64,000 bases of DNA. It comes from AWTP1-13 sp963840075 (lineage in GTDB: Bacteria; Pseudomonadota; Alphaproteobacteria; Rhizobiales; Hyphomicrobiaceae). The DNA is taken from NCBI GenBank assembly GCA_963840075.1, contig CAWIXS010000004.1, positions 1-64,000 on the forward strand. Reading direction: 5' to 3'. Made by a program: the position numbers and the translations under genes. This document shows, in pieces, positions 61,930 to 64,000 of this stretch; the first letter of the stretch is position 1, and each line of letters opens with the position of its first letter. Under the pieces are notes generated by a model. That model was not told the origin of the DNA and made no database searches. It saw nothing but the letters and a program-made list of their open reading frames with translations.

Positions 61930-62757
61930 TCAGGTTTGCGGGGGACGCAGACTGGGCCCTGCAGCGACCGACTCGTCGGCCTTGGGACGCTCCAGGGCGA
62001 GGATCTCGCCGGTGATCACGTAGTGCGCGGTCTCCGCGATGTTGGTGGCGTGGTCGCCCACCCGCTCCAGGTTCTTGGCGCAGAGCAGCAGATGCGTGCA
62101 GAAGCCGGTGCTGCGCGGGTCCTCCATCATGTACGTCAGCAGCTCGCGGAACAGCGAGGTGAAGAGCGCGTCGATGGCGCCGTCCGCCGTCCACACCTCG
62201 AGCGCGGCTGCATCGTTGCGCGCGGCGTAGGCCGCGAGCACGGCGACGAGCTGCTGGCCGACGCGCTCGGAGAGCGTGCCGAGGCCGGTTGCCAGGTTGG
62301 CGGGAGGCGGCTGCTCGCCGATGGCGATGACGCGCTTGGCGACGTTCTTGGCGAGGTCGCCGACGCGCTCCAGATCGGCGGCGATGCGCATGGTGGTGAC
62401 GATCTCGCGCAGGTCGACGGCCATCGGCTGGCGCCGCGCCAGGGTGGTGACGGCCTTCTCCTCGATCTCGTGCTGCAGGAGGTCGATGCCGCGGTCCGAC
62501 GCGATGACCTGCTGGGCCAGTTGGGCATCCCGCTCCAGGAGCGCGCGCGTCGCGTCGGCGAGCGCACGGCTGGCGCGGGCACCCATGTCGGCGACCATGC
62601 CGGCGAGGACCTTCAGCTCCGCATCGAAGGAGCTGACAGTGTGGGGATGCGCGGCAGCCGGGGGCGCGGCCCGGCGCGTGGCCGGCGGCGCGTTGCCTTC
62701 CTTGCCGTCCTCGCGGCTGGGTGCCCTGCGGGCGATCAGGCGCCTGAGGATGCTCAC
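61930..62757 (-). CDS. phoU: Phosphate-specific transport system accessory protein PhoU
   Basis: The 275-residue protein is a tandem of two three-helix PhoU repeats with acidic metal-binding stretches (VTTMRIAADLERVGDLAKNV near 125; LLLCAKNLERVGDHATNIAE near 230). It relays transporter status to PhoR and represses the Pho regulon. The GTG start overlaps the pstB stop by 4 bases. An N-terminal extension of about 45 basic/Ala-rich residues is longer than in E. coli. Confidence 0.93.
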   Translation of the reverse strand: MSILRRLIARRAPSREDGKEGNAPPATRRAAPPAAAHPHTVSSFDAELKVLAGMVADMGARASRALADATRALLERDAQLAQQVIASDRGIDLLQHEIEEKAVTTLARRQPMAVDLREIVTTMRIAADLERVGDLAKNVAKRVIAIGEQPPPANLATGLGTLSERVGQQLVAVLAAYAARNDAAALEVWTADGAIDALFTSLFRELLTYMMEDPRSTGFCTHLLLCAKNLERVGDHATNIAETAHYVITGEILALERPKADESVAAGPSLRPPQT

Positions 62758-63560
62758 CCGAACCTTCCTGTGATGTAGTCCTGCGTGCGCCGGTCCTTCG
62801 GGTTGTTGAAGATCACCTCCGTCGGCGCCTCCTCGACCAGGTTGCCGAGGTGGAAGAAGGCGGTGCGCTGCGAGACGCGGGCCGCCTGCTGCATGTTGTG
62901 GGTGACGATGACGATGGTGTAGTCGGCCTTCAGCTCGTCGATCAGCTCCTCGATGCGCGCGGTGGCGATCGGGTCGAGCGCCGAGCAGGGCTCGTCCATC
63001 AGGATGATCTCGGGCTCCACGGCGATGGCGCGGGCGATGCAAAGGCGCTGCTGCTGGCCGCCGGAGAGGCTGGTTCCCGGGTCGTTGAGCCGGTCCTTGA
63101 CCTCCTCGTAGAGGCCGGCGCGGCGCAGGCTCACGGCGACGATGTCGGCCAGCTCCGCCTTGCTCTTGGCGAGGCCGTGGATGCGCGGTCCGTAGGCGAC
63201 GTTCTCGAAGATGGATTTGGGAAACGGATTGGGCTTCTGGAACACCATGCCGACGCGCGCCCTGAGCTCGACAACGTCGATCTTGCGGTCGTAGATGTCC
63301 TGACCATCGATGAGGATCCGACCCGTGACTTTGGCGATGGGAATGACGTCGTTCATCCGATTGATGCAACGCAGGAACGTGGTCTTGCCGCAGCCGGAGG
63401 GGCCGATGAAGGCCATGACCCCGCGCTCGGGGATCTCGACGGAAACGTCCTTGAGCGCCAGCTTGTCGCCGTAGTGGACGTTCACCTTCTCGGCGCGAAC
63501 CTTGATCGTCGCTGCCGTCGGCGGCGCTTCCATCCGGGTGAGCGTCACAGGCACGTTCAT
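62754..63560 (-). CDS. pstB: Phosphate ABC transporter ATP-binding protein PstB
   Basis: The 268-residue ATPase has Walker A FIGPSGCGKTTFLRCINRMN, the Q-loop MVFQKPNPFPKSI, the signature LSGGQQQRLCIARAIA, and Walker B ILMDEPCSALDPIAT. It powers high-affinity phosphate uptake. ATG 63560 follows AAGGGAA; ATG 63587 is an alternative. Confidence 0.96.
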   Translation of the reverse strand: MNVPVTLTRMEAPPTAATIKVRAEKVNVHYGDKLALKDVSVEIPERGVMAFIGPSGCGKTTFLRCINRMNDVIPIAKVTGRILIDGQDIYDRKIDVVELRARVGMVFQKPNPFPKSIFENVAYGPRIHGLAKSKAELADIVAVSLRRAGLYEEVKDRLNDPGTSLSGGQQQRLCIARAIAVEPEIILMDEPCSALDPIATARIEELIDELKADYTIVIVTHNMQQAARVSQRTAFFHLGNLVEEAPTEVIFNNPKDRRTQDYITGRFG

Positions 63561-63591
63561 GGGGAATTCCCTTTTGCTCAATTGCATGGCC

Positions 63592-64000
63592 TTACCATTG
63601 CAGCTTCTTACGCAGGCGGTAGCGCAGATAGATCGCGGCGGCGTTGAGACCCAGCGTCAGCAGCAGCAGCACCAGACAGGCGGCGGCTGCGTTGGCGTGA
63701 AAATCGACACCGGGTCGCGAGATCCAGTTGAAGGCCTGGATGGGGAGCACTGTGAAGCTGTCCCACAGCCACTGGAACGAGAGGAACGGCGGCTGCGTCG
63801 AGATGGGAGGCGTGGGCAGGAAGGCGATGAAGGTGAGCGCGCCGATGGTGATGAGCGGCGCGGTCTCGCCCAGCGCACGGGATACGCCGATGATGACGCC
63901 TGTGAGCACGCCGGGGAGTGCGGCGGGTAGCACGTGGTCGCGCGTCACCTGCCACTTGGTGGCGCCCAGGGCAAGAGCACCCTCCCTCAACGCCTGGGGA
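63592..64000 (-). CDS. pstA: Phosphate ABC transporter permease PstA (C-terminal part)
   Basis: Partial gene running off the right edge; its last 135 or so residues are present. ALALGATKWQVTRDHVLPAA and LPGVLTGVIIGVSRALGETA are the permease EAA loop and adjacent helix. The PPFLSFQWLWDSFTVLPIQA periplasmic segment and a final helix follow, ending YRLRKKLQW. It forms the membrane channel with PstC. It lies 31 bases upstream of the pstB start. Confidence 0.93.
   Translation of the reverse strand, partial: PQALREGALALGATKWQVTRDHVLPAALPGVLTGVIIGVSRALGETAPLITIGALTFIAFLPTPPISTQPPFLSFQWLWDSFTVLPIQAFNWISRPGVDFHANAAAACLVLLLLTLGLNAAAIYLRYRLRKKLQW

Overview
The window is GC-rich and looks like a chromosomal segment of an alphaproteobacterium, most likely Hyphomicrobiales (Rhizobiales). 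The markers are hslV/hslU next to hisB, ffh-rpsP-rimM, coaBC-dut, gpmA-dapB, and a pstA-pstB-phoU-phoB block. No tRNA, rRNA or CRISPR array was recognised. Family assignments come from reading the translations, not from database searches.

Layout. 1-4061: a group II intron on the minus strand, cut off at its 3' end by the window edge. Its reverse-transcriptase gene carries frameshifts and is interrupted by a 2.9-kb serine-recombinase element. 4.1-6.1 kb: a pair of plus-strand genes, the second with DUF1186 and SEC-C domains. 6.1-9.5 kb: gene-poor accessory DNA with nuclease-like genes and a phage terminase remnant. 9.6-18.5 kb: ordinary metabolic and regulatory genes (bdhA, LuxR regulator, hydrolase, AlkA-type glycosylase, gluQ) and a nuclease/HEPN-like hypothetical. 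18.5-23 kb: hslU, acetyltransferase, membrane protein and hslV, with hisB divergent. 23-34.9 kb: transport, comprising a minus-strand heavy-metal RND operon and a plus-strand marR-emrA-emrB operon. 35.4-38.4 kb: ffh, acetyltransferase, rpsP, rimM.

38.8-42.6 kb is the most unusual part. It holds a HlyC-type toxin-activating lysine acyltransferase, a low-GC secreted protein of unknown family, and a 672-residue protein with a long Gly/Ala-rich hydrophobic region and an Asp-rich calcium-loop-like motif, whose 3' end looks frameshifted. This resembles a remnant or divergent form of an acyl-activated toxin locus. No type I secretion genes are beside it.

42.8-45.4 kb returns to core genes (dciA-like, coaBC, dut). 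CoaBC is fused in frame to an N-terminal HTH-like domain. Its promoter has an 18-bp palindrome in the spacer, and the predicted transcript start falls on the ATG. 45.5-50.4 kb is a run of minus-strand secreted-protein genes (a Lys/Ile repeat protein, a lipoprotein, a five-repeat W..DLLG protein), each broken by at least one frameshift. 50.7-57.3 kb: membrane proteins, gpmA, dapB, acetyltransferase, PIF1-like helicase, DUF4240 protein, GhrA-like dehydrogenase. 57.4-64 kb: a membrane-anchored patatin phospholipase, an LpxH-like phosphatase, and the Pho/Pst block running off the right edge.

Core genes are intact. Frameshifts are concentrated in accessory genes, which suggests decay of acquired DNA, although homopolymer sequencing error cannot be excluded at some sites. 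Several families of short intergenic repeats recur between genes.
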